Below the pieces are notes generated by a model. The model had not been told where the DNA came from. It searched no databases and saw nothing but the letters and a program-made list of their open reading frames with translations. The position numbers were made by a program, and so were the translations under genes. From Sequoia sempervirens (lineage: Eukaryota; Streptophyta; Pinopsida; Cupressales; Cupressaceae): a stretch of 64,000 bases of DNA. How positions within the stretch are numbered: the stretch's first letter is position 1; each line of letters begins with the position of its first letter. Below, piece by piece: positions 31,966 to 42,535 of this stretch. The stretch lies in the NCBI GenBank assembly GCA_007258455.2, contig VDFB02358134.1:214939565-215003564 (forward strand), in the 5' to 3' direction.

Positions 31966-33605
31966 TGTGAGTAGAGGCTTGTGATGGAAAAAAATATTGA
32001 GTTTGATGCCTTTGATGACTTGGAATGTGGAACCCAACAATATTTATTTACTTCTTTTAATGAATTCTTTCTGACTGGTAATGTTTACGGAGGTGGATGC
32101 ATATATTCATGTTTTCCACATGTAAAGGAAGCACTTTATCTCTAATGCATAGGAGAAACCTAAAATAAAGGTGTGCTATATTGAGGGGCTTTGATATGAA
32201 TTTTATTGGCTATTCTTTTGTTGAGTTGGACAATATTTTGGTGCTAAATTGCAGTCTTGGTTCTTCATGTGCAACCTTTGTTTCAAGTTTTCTATTATTG
32301 TTCACCAAGTGGAGCATCATTTTGATACCATCCTTCCCCTCTAAACATGAAATAAACCTTTAGCCAATGTTGCAACAAAGATTCATTCACATGGAGGGTG
32401 TCTAGTGAGATTTGTTTTTCTTCTTTTTCTTCTTTTAAGGTTTTAAAGTGCCAAAAATTCTATTTTCATGTCTAAAAACAACATTGTTCATGCCCAAACA
32501 ATGTTTTGGACATTTTTCAAATATTAGAAATAATAAAAATGATCCAACAATCAAATCCAACACTTGAACAATGGTTTTAATACTATTTGAATGATTTTAA
32601 ATGGCCAATAGTGTCCAAAATGACCCAACAACTCTTATCACACCTCTTCTACACTCTTTCATGGTGTTTGATCCATTTTCTAAGTGCTAGAACATTAAAA
32701 AATGACCTAACACTTTTCTAATAACTTGAAAATGGTTTGGACTCCATTGTAGCTTAATATAAATACCCATACATTGTATCAAATGTCTTTGAGGGTTTAA
32801 AAATGGCTCATGGGTATTTTGGTGATATTATGTGTGTCTCAAAGAATGCAGATAGTGATCTCTAGGTGGAGTTCTCGCAGTTGAAATGCAAATCAAAGCG
32901 AGTGGATAAATATTTTATAGGTAGAAGCATTACTGGAAAAGTTGACAAAATGTCAAATTAACCAAGCATAAAGGATTTTTAGTGTTTAACAATCAAAATG
33001 CTTAGTTAAAATGCAAGTTGAATACAAATTTTAAATACAAGTGAAATGGGTTTGTACCCAATGTTGATAGATTTTTGACAAAGTTGAAATACAACAGTAA
33101 ATGAGTTTTTAGATCTAATTAAAAAAATTGCATTAAAATGAAAAGAAAGGGTAAAAGCAAATTTCAATTACAGATAAGAGGAAGAATAAAGAATAAAGGT
33201 GCCAATCAGTTGTAAATCAAAGAAAAATTAGTATGCCAAGTGTCATTGGGTAAGTGCAATAAGTTGAGTCCATGAAACGTGGAAGTTTTTTCCTTAGCCA
33301 AAAAAAAGAAATTGACATTGCAAAAATGGGATCCTAAATTGGCAAGGATGATAGTGACATTATAAGCGACCTCCAAGTGCACCTACACCCCCAATTTTTT
33401 AAAAAAAAATTTGTGTTTTTTTTTAAATTTTAATACAACAATAGATTTTAGAATGTGTTTTTCCAATTTATTTAGTGTTTTATGCATTTTATTTACCTGT
33501 AACAATAGAAATGATAATTTTTAGAAGTAGAAGAAAAAATGCAATGAAACCCTAAGGATATTGAATAGAAAGGAAAAAATCAACCTTAAATTGTATCTTA
33601 ACCTA
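31966..33605. other. Noncoding DNA after Copia fragment
   Basis: No coding potential or long repeat recognised. It includes homopolymer-rich stretches near 33400. It may contain decayed Copia 3' sequence, but no motif supports this. Confidence 0.5.
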
Positions 33606-33925
33606 AATTGTTCAATCAAACCAAAAAAAATTACATTTGAAAACCCTAATTGAAAGGAAACAAAAAAAAATTGTATTTCAAAACCCTAAATTGAAATGAA
33701 ATAAAAAAAATTACATTTGAAAACCCTAATTTCTTTTTGAAATGCTAAATTCAAATCAAACAAAAAAATGGATTTGAAAACCATAGTTTGAAATGAAAAA
33801 AAAAATTGGATTAAAAAACCTAATTGCTTCTTGAAACCCTAAATTGAATTCAAACAAAAAAAATTGCTAAAACCCTAAATTGAAATCAAACAAATCATTT
33901 TGCATTTGAAAACCCTGATTTTGAG
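33606..33925. repeat. Imperfect tandem repeat, AAAACCCTAA(A)TTGAAA unit
   Basis: Seven or so degenerate units about 40-50 bp long, each containing AAAACCCTAA(A)TTGAAA followed by a poly-A run and TTGCATTTG-like text. The embedded AAACCCTAA is telomere-like but not in a telomeric tandem. Confidence 0.75.
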
Positions 33926-34639
33926 CTCAAGAATATTTGATAATGGAAAAAATTCATTTGCATTGCTTAAATGTTTTAAATTTCATTTGCATTGTATGGA
34001 GAAAAAAATATGTTAAACTTTACTTTCACTGTTAAATTATAATTAGATTAGAAAACAATATGTTAAAGAATAGTTACAATTCATAAATTATCAATGTTTG
34101 TTTACAAACTTAGTTAGAAAACTCCTAAATCCTTGTACAATTCATTTCCAATTGTCACTTAATTAGATAATATTTGCATTCATTTCTATTTTATGTTTTG
34201 ATCTCTCTTAGTCATGCCTTGTTTGCATGTGTTGTCTCTTGTCTTTTGACAATCTTAACTCTCATTCTAGTCAATTAACTGTTAATTAGGCTTCTAGTTT
34301 AGTTTAAAATCTCAATTTGCACTAGTTACCTAGACACTAAAAGAATATAAATATTTTTCTTTTCTTTCTTTTAGGTTCTTTCAATTCCAAACAATCCAAA
34401 ATAAAATAAGATTCAACATTAACTTATTTTATTATACATTTATATCATAAATTTCATTTAAGTGGGAAATATTAATGAAAAAAATGTTAAATAAAATAAT
34501 CTTATATTCAATTAAAAAAATATCAAGTTAAAATATACATCAAACTCAATCTTAATAATACATAATTATGTGTTTCTATTACAGAAATAGCTAGTCTATT
34601 CATAAAATCAAAAATATTCATAAACTAGTCAGTCTAATA
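33926..34639. other. Noncoding AT-rich spacer
   Basis: No feature recognised. Confidence 0.5.
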
Positions 34640-34989
34640 CCCTAAACCGTAAACCGATGTCTTAAGGGGTCCTAATATGCCATTTCTTAAGGGGATAAAA
34701 GAAGTTCTTAAAATTTGGTGAAGTGTCCAAAGGCAACCAAATTTAACAATAATAAGATCGTCCAAGATTATAATATGAATGATATTTCATGATCTAGGTT
34801 GGTCAATCGAAACAAGAGTTATCTCAATCAACTATTCCACAAGAAAATGTTGTTCACTAACTTGCAAGTCCATTATACCAAGGGCCACCCAAACTTCAAC
34901 CTAAGTTCCCTAAACCCTAAACCCTAAACCCTAAACCTTAAAGCATTCATTTTGTCCTAGGACCTTAAAATGAAATTTGGTTGCCTTGG
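34640..34989. repeat. Left part of foldback repeat block with telomere-like repeat
   Basis: Contains GATGTCTTAAGGGGTCCTAA, then AAATTTGGTGAAG, and at 34909-34936 four CCCTAAA units (interstitial telomere-like). It continues beyond element C at 40542-42040, where the same phrases recur in both orientations. Confidence 0.7.
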
Positions 34990-35744
34990 GCAACTGATCT
35001 GTATAGGATCTAGACTATATGCAGTGTTGAATGCTTAACTTTTACAATGATTATTCCAAGTTAATTAGAACAAAATTAACTTAAGGAAATAACAAAATGA
35101 AGGAATTAACAAACTAAGAGAAGGTGAGAGAGAAGAAGAGAAGTGCAAATAGCGTTTGATTATGGAGTTTGTCACAAACGTGACTACGTCTCCGGGTCCG
35201 CTCCAATGGAGTGACCAATCTGATTAACTCCAAAAATCAATTACAAATGCACCACAACCATTCTTCAAGAACTTCGGCAGCGTAACGGTGCTCTGACGTG
35301 CAAGAATGACTCAAAATAATCTCCTCAAGACCTCTATTCCCTTGTCACCTCAGCTTCAATACTTCATCAATACTTCACCTGAAAAAAAGTGCATGGCAAC
35401 TCTCACCTCACACCCCTTTTTATACATAAAAATTGCTCAAATTGGTTACTAACCAATTGATTTTACAAATCTACCTTATCTCTCCAAATTACATAAAAAT
35501 ATTTGTAAATCTGCCTTTTACACATAAAAAAATCATTAAAAATCCCCTTATTAAATTTAAATATTATTATAGCCCTTATTTTTTTAGCATCCTCGGGCTT
35601 TAGAAGATTTATTTAAATCTTCCTTAACAGTTTAGGGGGATTATGTTTTCATTTTTAAACTTTAAAGGGTTGGATTATTTGATTTTAGGGCATTCAATTT
35701 CTAATAACTAAACAAAAGAAACCGATACCACTAAATAATCAAAA

Positions 35745-35817
35745 GCCATTCGATGGCTTACCGGTGGCTTTCTATTTTGTGAAGCCAGCGGTTGGGGGTT
35801 CAACCCCCGCCGCTGGC
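35745..35817 (+). other. tRNA-like module 1 inside element C LTR
   Basis: 73 nt, the length of a tRNA. A-box-like TGGCTTACCGG (35754-35764) is followed 32 nt later by B-box GGTTCAACCCC (35797-35807). GGGGG/CCCCC forms a T-arm-like stem, and GCCAGCGG pairs with CCGCTGGC around it. It does not fold as a full canonical tRNA. The counterpart in the other LTR (about 39620-39692) is more degenerate. Confidence 0.45.
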
Positions 35818-35884
35818 TTTTAATAGCCATTTGCCATTCATTTTAACAAGAAAACCAAATGGCCACTGTACTCGGGTAACGGTT

Positions 35885-35956
35885 GATGGTTTGGTGCAAT
35901 GGTCACCCGATAATTTCGCTCACGGGTGGTTGGGAGTTCGAGTCCCATACCGGCCG
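35885..35956 (+). other. tRNA-like / SINE-head-like module 2 inside element C LTR
   Basis: A-box TGGTGCAATGG (35892-35902) fits TRGYNNARNNG exactly, and B-box GTTCGAGTCC (35936-35945) fits the consensus; they are 33 nt apart, as in tRNA genes. TGGGA/TCCCA forms a T-arm-like stem. The other LTR keeps both boxes (39767-39777 and 39811-39820). It resembles a plant SINE head. Pol III activity is inferred, not shown. Confidence 0.55.
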
Positions 35957-35992
35957 ATCACACATTTTACTCAACAATATAACAAACGCCGA

Positions 35993-36310
35993 TGACGGAG
36001 GAGAAGCAATCGATGGGCCACGTGTCGCACTTGGAGGGTGCCACATGGCGAACACTAATTGGCCCCCATAGGTGACGTGGATGACAACTATTGCTGACTG
36101 TGTGCTGACTGTCCGATGACGAAGCCGATGACTCACATGCCGACTGTACACTAACTGCCGATGACGTGTGCCGCTGACTCGGATAATGACGTGGCATACG
36201 GATGCCACATGTCAGCCTCTGATTGGATCCATACATTGCTGATGTGGATGCCACATTGTAGATTCTGGTTGGTCCACTTCATAGTTCGTACGGTACGAAA
36301 TGATGACGTC
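35993..36310. promoter_or_regulatory. Cluster of TGACG motifs in element C LTR
   Basis: Six TGACG cores (near 35993, 36073, 36117, 36162, 36187 and 36304, the last within TGACGTCA) plus CCACGTGTC at 36018. These are bZIP-type sites (as-1, G-box). The stretch is markedly richer in GC than the rest of the window. Confidence 0.5.
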
Positions 36311-36660
36311 AGCATTTCGTACGATCAAAAGTCAACACTCCTTGGATGAACTTTGACTATTGATAAGTTCAGCATACGATGTCGAATTTTGACGAAACGA
36401 GTTGCGTTGGAAAGCTAGGGACGATCTCTTCGCGATGACACCAATTTTGACAACTTTTGATGACATCATTTTTTTCACTTCTTGGACGCCCCCTGATCCC
36501 AGTTTGACCCAAGGTTTGACTGGCCATAACTTGCACAAACGGACTCCTTTTCGCTCCGTTCAAGTTGCGTTGGAATTAGGACGCTGAGATCTTTTTGATG
36601 GTGCAAATTCTAGAGAGAATGGAGACACTTCAATTTTCACTAAAAATATCCACCAGATCA

Positions 36661-36702
36661 GGCCTCCCCACTGAAGACCTTTTGGACCTCCAAAAGTGAC
36701 AT
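36661..36702 (-). other. Polypurine tract of element C
   Basis: On the minus strand AGTGGGGAGGCC directly precedes the 3' LTR. A second copy, GTGGGGAGGCC, lies at about 36728-36739, inside the end of the hydrophobic ORF. Confidence 0.6.
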
Positions 36703-37032
36703 CTACTCTGACAGTAAGTGAGGACTTGGCCTCCCCACTTGTCCTGTATCCTCTGTACATCTAAATACCTGGCTCACAAGCACAATGAAGACTGCAACAA
36801 TATTGTTGAGCATAAACATAACTTTATCACTTCCATAAGCATCTACATCAAATGTCGTAGCCACTAACCAACATAAATTGACTAGCATCAAGCTGAACAA
36901 CAATGCAAATATGAAAGAGAACAAATCAACAACATATCGATCCTTTACAATAGGAACATTTTTACCCAAGGAACCATCAATGCTTTTAATCATCATTCCC
37001 TCATGCTGTACTATGGGTGCATCCTGCAACAT
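36703..37032 (-). CDS. Hydrophobic ORF after protease in element C (109 aa)
   Basis: It lies in the same frame as the protease ORF, separated by one TAG and two codons. Residues about 33-58 (VVDLFSFIFALLFSLMLVNL...) and 78-93 (MFMLNNIVAVFIVLVSQVF) are strongly hydrophobic and would form two membrane helices. It occupies the place where reverse transcriptase should start and ends about 40 bp before the LTR. No pol or envelope motif is recognisable. It could be an env-like remnant, a captured sequence or a lineage-specific membrane protein. Confidence 0.5.
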   Translation of the reverse strand: MLQDAPIVQHEGMMIKSIDGSLGKNVPIVKDRYVVDLFSFIFALLFSLMLVNLCWLVATTFDVDAYGSDKVMFMLNNIVAVFIVLVSQVFRCTEDTGQVGRPSPHLLSE

Positions 37033-37038
37033 CTGACC

Positions 37039-37638
37039 CTAGTTAGCTACTCCAAGTTCAAGTGTAGAACCACCTGTACTGATAGACATAAGAGTTAACT
37101 CTTTACTTGCATTAATTACCCTCTTTAATTTCCCTGTGTTTGCAAAAGAACGATCAGTCTTAACCCTGTGAGAATGTACAATATACTGTATGCCATCTTT
37201 AAACAAGTGATAATGATTCTTTTCTCTGTAGAAAATTGCTTTCCTATCATAAAGATAAGGGCTACCAAGCACTATCCCACAAATATCCAGTGGAACCACA
37301 TCAAATTGTACTTCATCCACAAATTTACTAGTGATTGTGAATCTTAAGGTGCATTGTCTTGTTACTTGCAACTTATCATTTTCACAAATCCAGCCTAGTG
37401 GATAAGGTTTCTTATGCTATGTAGTTTTTAATCCCAAGTTTCTTACAACACTTTCAAAAGTTAAATTCACTTGAGAACCACTATCTATGAGTGCATGAAT
37501 TTTACTATTCTTAGCAACAACCCTTAAATGAAATAGCTCATTCCTTTTCTTATCTTTAGAGGAATCATTAACTTTAGAAGTAGAAGCACAACTAGCAACA
37601 GAAACACTAGAAATAGGAGCTTTACCTTTTAGACCCAC
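37039..37638 (-). pseudogene. Retropepsin of element C
   Basis: Two pieces in one frame split by a TAG at 37417-37419. The first contains the catalytic IHALIDSGSQVNLTFESVV (DSG). The second contains VVPLDICGIVLGSPYLYDRK, the flap and C-terminal LG signature. Together they fit a Ty3/Gypsy protease domain. It is preceded by Gag in another frame, so a frameshift (programmed or mutational) lies between 37713 and 37638. Downstream it runs in frame, apart from a TAG, into the hydrophobic ORF. Confidence 0.8.
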
Positions 37639-37712
37639 AGATGTTATCTTAGTCTCACCATCCGAATCTGAACCAAGATCATAGCAACATTTGTGGCTTT
37701 CTCCTTACCCTT

Positions 37713-38825
37713 CTATTTCTGATTATGTCTTTGAGCCCACTTAGGCTTCAATTCAGGATGCAACTTCCAACAATGTTCTTCATCATGACCCTTCCTGTCA
37801 CAATGAGTGCAAGAAAGCTTATCATCCTTCTTAACTATAGCTGCCTTCTTTCCTTTCCCTATCTCTACAACCTTAGAAGATTTCTTTACATCATTATCAA
37901 ACTTATCAATAAAAGATCCTTTACCCCTTGACTCTAAGTGTATTGCTTGAATAGACACTTCATCAAAATTGCAAGGGTTCAATACCAAAATGGAATGCCT
38001 AAGGTAGGAATGCAGACCTCCTATGTACTTCAACAAAGTGTCCTGGGTGTACAAAGGAACATTCAAAGCAATAGCCTTTTTCCTAAATTCATGGGTGTAC
38101 TCTTGGACAGTTTGACCTTTCCCTTGCCTAAACATTTTCCAGTCCATCATTAACTGTTGCATATGTCCTAGGGGATAAAACTGCTTTTTAAGAGCATTAA
38201 CAAACTCTGCCCAAGTTAAACTGACTCTACCATGTTGTGAAATTTCTGCCTTACTCTTACTCTCCCACCAGATTAAAGCTGTACCTCCTAAATGAAGAGT
38301 AGCTAATTGGATCCTATCAACATCATCTAATAGGTTTTAGACTCTACAATAGACTTCAACTTGCTAAATCCAATCATCCAATTTTTCAGCATTAAGTTCA
38401 CCACAATACTTTGGTAAATCAAATTTTACATCCAATTTAATTTTAGGCTTATGCCCACTCTTGAAAGGATTAAAAGAAGTAGAATGAGGAGAAGATGGAG
38501 AAGAAGGAGAAGAGGGAGGAGAAGAAGAAGAGGGTGGATCTAGTTGCTTGCCACCATCTCCAAGATGTTTCTCTTTCTTGTCTTCACAAACTTCTTCCTT
38601 CGATGAACCTCCTTCAAGTTCCTTACGTTCTTGGCTTTCTTGAAAAAGAATGTCCACCTTAGCCTTCATCTCGAGGAATGCTCTTCGAAACTCCTACTCA
38701 CTGATTTCATCAGGAACCTCCATTCCAGACAAGGACATCTTCAGAAAAGTTCTTCGCTTCCTGATCTCAGGATCAAAGTCTTCGAGCTTGCCTTCACCCT
38801 TTTGAATCTTGGATCTCGTTAGCAT
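37713..38825 (-). pseudogene. Gag of element C (CCHC zinc knuckle)
   Basis: One frame of about 370 codons starting at an ATG at 38825, interrupted by three stops (near 38690, 38362 and 38335). It contains a Ser/Pro-rich spacer, DLPKYCGELNAEKLDDWI, LGGTALIWWESK, then GQTVQEYTHEFRKKAIALNV (Gag core), and near the C-terminus CTHCDRKGHDEEHC, a CX2CX4HX4C zinc knuckle. This is a Ty3/Gypsy-type capsid and nucleocapsid precursor. It follows the primer-binding site by about 30 bp. Confidence 0.85.
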
Positions 38826-38854
38826 TCAAAAAACAAATGCAATAATAGTCAACT

Positions 38855-38871
38855 GAGCTCTGATACCAACT
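38855..38871 (-). other. Primer-binding site of element C (initiator Met tRNA)
   Basis: On the minus strand GTTGGTATCAGAGCTC directly follows the 5' LTR, complementary to the 3' end of plant initiator tRNA-Met. It fixes the orientation. Confidence 0.85.
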
Positions 38872-40536
38872 TGATCTGTATAGGATCTAGACTATATGCA
38901 GTATTGAATGCTTAACTTTTACAATGATTATTCCAAGTTAATTAGAACAAAATTAACTTAAGGAAATAACAAAATGAAGGAATTAACAAACTGAGAGAAG
39001 GTGAGAGAGAAGAAGAGAAGTGCAAACAGCGTTTGATTACGGAGTTCGTCACAAACGTGACTACGTCTCCGGGTCCGCTCCAATGGAGTGACCGATCTGA
39101 TTAACTCCAAAAATCAATTACAAATGCACCACAACCATTCTTCAAGCACTTTGGCAGCGTAACAGCGCTCTGACGTGCAAGAATGACTCAAAATAATCTC
39201 CTCAAGACCTCTATTCCCTTGTCACCTCAGCTTCAATACTTCATCAATACTTCACCTGAAAAAAAGTGCATGGCAACTCTCACCTCACACCCCTTTTTAT
39301 ACATAAAAATTTCTCAAATTGGTTACTAACCAATTGATTTTACAAATCTACCTTATCTCTCCAAATTACATAAAAATCTTTGTAAATCTGCCTTTTACAT
39401 AAAAAAATCATTAAAAATCCCCTTATTAAATTTAAATATTATTATAGCCCTTATTTTTTTAGCATCCTCGGGCTTTAGAAGATTTATTTAAATCTTCCTT
39501 AACAGTTTAGGGGGATTATGTTTTCATTTTTAAACTTTAAAGGGTTGGATTATTTGATTTTAGGGCATTCGGTTTCTAATAACTTAACAAAAGAAACCGA
39601 TACCACTAAATAATCAAAAGCCATTTGATGGCTTACCAGTGGCTTTCTATTTTGTGAAGCCGACAGTTGGGGGTTCAACCCCTACCGCTGGATTTTAATA
39701 GCCATTTGCCATTCATTTTAACAAGAAAACCAAATGGCCACTATACTCGGGTAACGGCTGACGGTTTGGTGCAATGGTCACCCGGTAATTTCACTCGCGG
39801 GTGGTTGGGAGTTCGAGTCCCATACCGGCCGATCACACATTTTACTCAACAATATAACAAAGACCGACGACGGAGGAGAAGCAATCAACGGGCCACGTGT
39901 CGCACTTGGAGGGTGCCACGTGGCGAACACTAATTGGCCCCCATAGGTGACGTGGATGACAACTGTTGCTGACTGTGTGCTGACTGTCCGATGACGAAGC
40001 CGATGACTCACATGCCAATTGTACGTTGACTGCCGATGATGTGTGCTGATGACTCGGATAATGACGTGGCGTACGGATGCCACGTGTCAGCCTCTGATTG
40101 GATCCGTTACATTGTTGACATGGATGCCACATGGTAGATTCTAGTTGGTCCACTTCACATTCTGTACGGTATGGAATGATGACGTCAGCATTCCATACGG
40201 TCAAAAGTCAACACTCCTTGGATGAACTTTGACTATTGATAAGTTGAGCATATGATGTCGAATTTCGACGAAACGAGTTGCATTGGAAAGCTAGCGATGA
40301 GCTCTTCGCGATGACGCCAATTTTGAAAACTTTTGATGACATCATTTTTTTTGCTTCCTAGACGCCCCCTGATCCCAGTTTGACCCAAGGTTTGACTGGC
40401 CATAACTTGCACAAATGGACTCCTTTTCACTCTGTTCGAGTTGCATTGGAATCAGGACGTCGAGATCTTTTTGATGGTGTAGATTCTGGAGAGAATGGAG
40501 ACACTTCAATTTTTACTGAAAATATCCACCGGATCA
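38872..40536 (-). repeat. Element C 5' LTR (right on plus strand)
   Basis: 1,665 bp, colinear with the other LTR with scattered substitutions, many of them C/T or G/A. It keeps tRNA-like module 2 and most TGACG motifs. Confidence 0.9.
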
Positions 40537-40541
40537 GCAAC

Positions 40542-42045
40542 TCCACTAAATTTTATTCCCTTAAGCCATTTCATTTTATCCTAGGACCTTACTACATAGA
40601 TCCCCTTAAGCCATCCTATTACTCTAAAATATAAACTCTAAACTCTAAACTCTAAACCCTAAACCCTAAAGCCATCACTTTTTCCTAGGCCCTTAATGAA
40701 ATTTGGTTTCCTTGGGAAACTTCACCAAATTTTATTCACTTGAGCCATGTCATTTTTTCTTAGGATCTTACTAGACAGAGATCCCCTTAAGCCATCATAT
40801 CACCCTAAATCATAAAATGATGTCTTAAGGGATCCTAATATGAAATTTCTTAGGGGGATCAAAGAAGTTCTCAAATTTTGGTGAAGTTGCCCAGGGAAAC
40901 CAAATTTAACAATAATATGATCATGTAGGATTATAATATGAATGAGATTTCATGATCTAGGTTGGTCAATCAAAACAAGATCTATATCAATCAACTGTTC
41001 CACAAGAAAGTGTTGTTCACTAACTTGCAAGTCCATTATTCCAAGGGCCACCCAAACTTCACCCTAAGTTCCCTAAACCCTGAACTCTAAAATCTAAAAA
41101 TTAAACCCTAGAGCATTCATTTTGTCCTAGGACCTTAAAATGAAATTTGGTTGCCTTAGGAAACTCCACCAAATTTTATTCCCTTAAGCCATGTCATTTT
41201 TTCCTAGGACCTTACTACATAGATCCCCTTAATCCATGCTATCACCCTAAACCATAAACCGGTGTCTTAAGGGGTCCTAATATGACATTTCTTAAGGGGA
41301 TCAAAGAAGTTCTCAAATTTTGGTGAAGTTTCCCAAGGAAACCAAATTTAACAATAATAAGATCATGAAAGATTATAATATGAATGAGATTTCATGATCT
41401 AGGTTGATTTATTTATGGTTTAGGGTGATAGGATGGCTTAAGGGGATCTATGTCTAGTAAGGTCCTAGGACAAAATGACATTGCTCAAGTGAATAAATTT
41501 TCGTGAAGTTGCCTAGGACCTTAATGAAATTTGGTTGCCTTGGGAATCTTCACCAAATTTTATTCACTTAAGCCATGTCATTTTGTACTAGGACCTTACT
41601 ACATAGATCCCCTTAAGCCATACTTTAGGATGTCTTAAGGGGTCCTAATATGACATTTCTTAAGGGGATCAAATAAGTTCTCAAAATTTGGTGAAGTTGC
41701 CTAAGGCAACCAAATTTAACAATAATAATATTGTGCAATATTATAATATGAATTATATTTCATGATCTAGGTTGATCGAATTGTGGTTTAGGGTGATAGG
41801 ATGGCTTAAGCGGATCTATTTCTAGTAAGGTCCTAGGACAAAATGACATGGCTCAAGTGAATAAAATTTGATGAAGTTGCCTAGGACCTTAATGAAATTT
41901 GGTTGCCTTGGGCATCTTCACCAAATTTTATTCACTTAAGCCATGTCATTTTGTACTAGGACCTTACTACATAGATCCCCTTAATCCATCCTATTACCCT
42001 AAAACCTAAATCCTAAACTCTAAACCGTAAACCCTAAAGCATTCA
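40542..42045. repeat. Foldback repeat block with telomere-like and CTTAAGGGG motifs
   Basis: Four or so units alternate in orientation: GAAATTTGGTTGCCTTGGG ... CTTCACCAAATTTTATTC occurs near 40690, 41130, 41525 and 41890, and its inverse (AAATTTTGGTGAAGTTGCC ... AACCAAATTT) near 40885, 41320 and 41690. Between them are CCTAGGACCTTACTACATAG, CCTTAAGCCAT, CTTAAGGGGATCAAAGAAG and short CCCTAAA runs (about 40655-40672 and 42000-42037). Inverted neighbours could form long hairpins. Together with 34640-34989 it is one block split by element C. Confidence 0.75.
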
Positions 42046-42242
42046 TAAATTGTCCTATATTAATAGTTAATTGTTTTTTCATTCAAGTAACATGCCTTAG
42101 ACATAAATGAGGCTTACACATTTTATCATTTGTATTCAATTAGGCCATTTATATTGAATGGTTTAAGGCTATTTCCTAAACATGTATCTTACATTTTGAA
42201 ATTACAAATCTAATGCAAGTTCACTTACATCTTAGAGATCAC
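42046..42242. other. Spacer before proline-rich exon
   Basis: Short AT-rich stretch. Its last 30 bases resemble the sequence just before 43262, consistent with a duplication that includes the exon's upstream flank. Confidence 0.4.
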
Positions 42243-42535
42243 ATGGATCAATTCAATAATATTCATAATCCACCTCCACGCCATCCATCTCCACCACCTT
42301 CACCTCCACCTCCAACCACTCCACCTCATAACCCCCCACCTCCACCACCTAAAATTGATGGTGCTCACTTGCAAGCATGAATCAATGCCAATGTTAGAAC
42401 CATTCAAGATCAAATCAACATTATTCAAAATGAAGAATGTATTGCACCACCTTTGAGGATGTTTGCATCTAGGATGAAAAATGTTGTTGATTTTGTTAGG
42501 GCTATGGATGGGATCTTAGATGAGCATCGAAAATG
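42243..42535 (+). pseudogene. Proline-rich exon of transposon gene 2, copy 1
   Basis: ATG at 42243 opens MDQFNNIHNPPPRHPSPPPS with a Pro-rich run, then KIDGAHLQA, a TGA, and in the same frame VRTIQDQINIIQNEE, APPLRMFASRMKNVVDFVRA and an ending LDEHRK-stop. A homologous segment starts at 43262. The product is unknown; it looks like the start of the second, convergent gene of the DDE transposon. Confidence 0.5.

Larger units (their letters stand above)
34995..36660 (-). repeat. Element C 3' LTR (left on plus strand)
   Basis: 1,666 bp. It contains two tRNA-like pol III modules (35745-35817 and 35885-35956, plus strand), a GC-rich part with six TGACG motifs (35993-36307) and a CCACGTGTC box at 36018. 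Confidence 0.9.
34990..40541 (-). mobile_element. Element C: Gag-protease LTR retrotransposon without pol
   Basis: LTRs 34995-36660 and 38872-40536 start TGATCTG and end GGATCA on the plus strand. Perfect 5-bp duplications GCAAC lie at 34990-34994 and 40537-40541. The initiator-Met primer-binding site (plus strand GAGCTCTGATACCAAC, 38855-38870) abuts the right LTR, so the element reads on the minus strand. The interior holds Gag, protease and a hydrophobic ORF; reverse transcriptase, RNase H and integrase are absent. The LTRs are very similar. Confidence 0.9.

Noticed and set aside
33606..33925. Telomere array
   Set aside because: CCCTAA occurs once per 40-50 bp degenerate unit rather than in tandem heptamers; only the runs at 34909-34936 and in 40.6-42.04 kb are truly telomere-like.
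35745..35956. Functional tRNA genes
   Set aside because: The boxes fit, but acceptor and anticodon arms do not form a proper cloverleaf, and the sequences are part of an LTR.
35903..36254. Overlapping Ser/His-rich frames on the minus strand in the element C LTR
   Set aside because: Open only because this part is GC-rich; they lie in LTR DNA in several frames at once and lack any protein motif.
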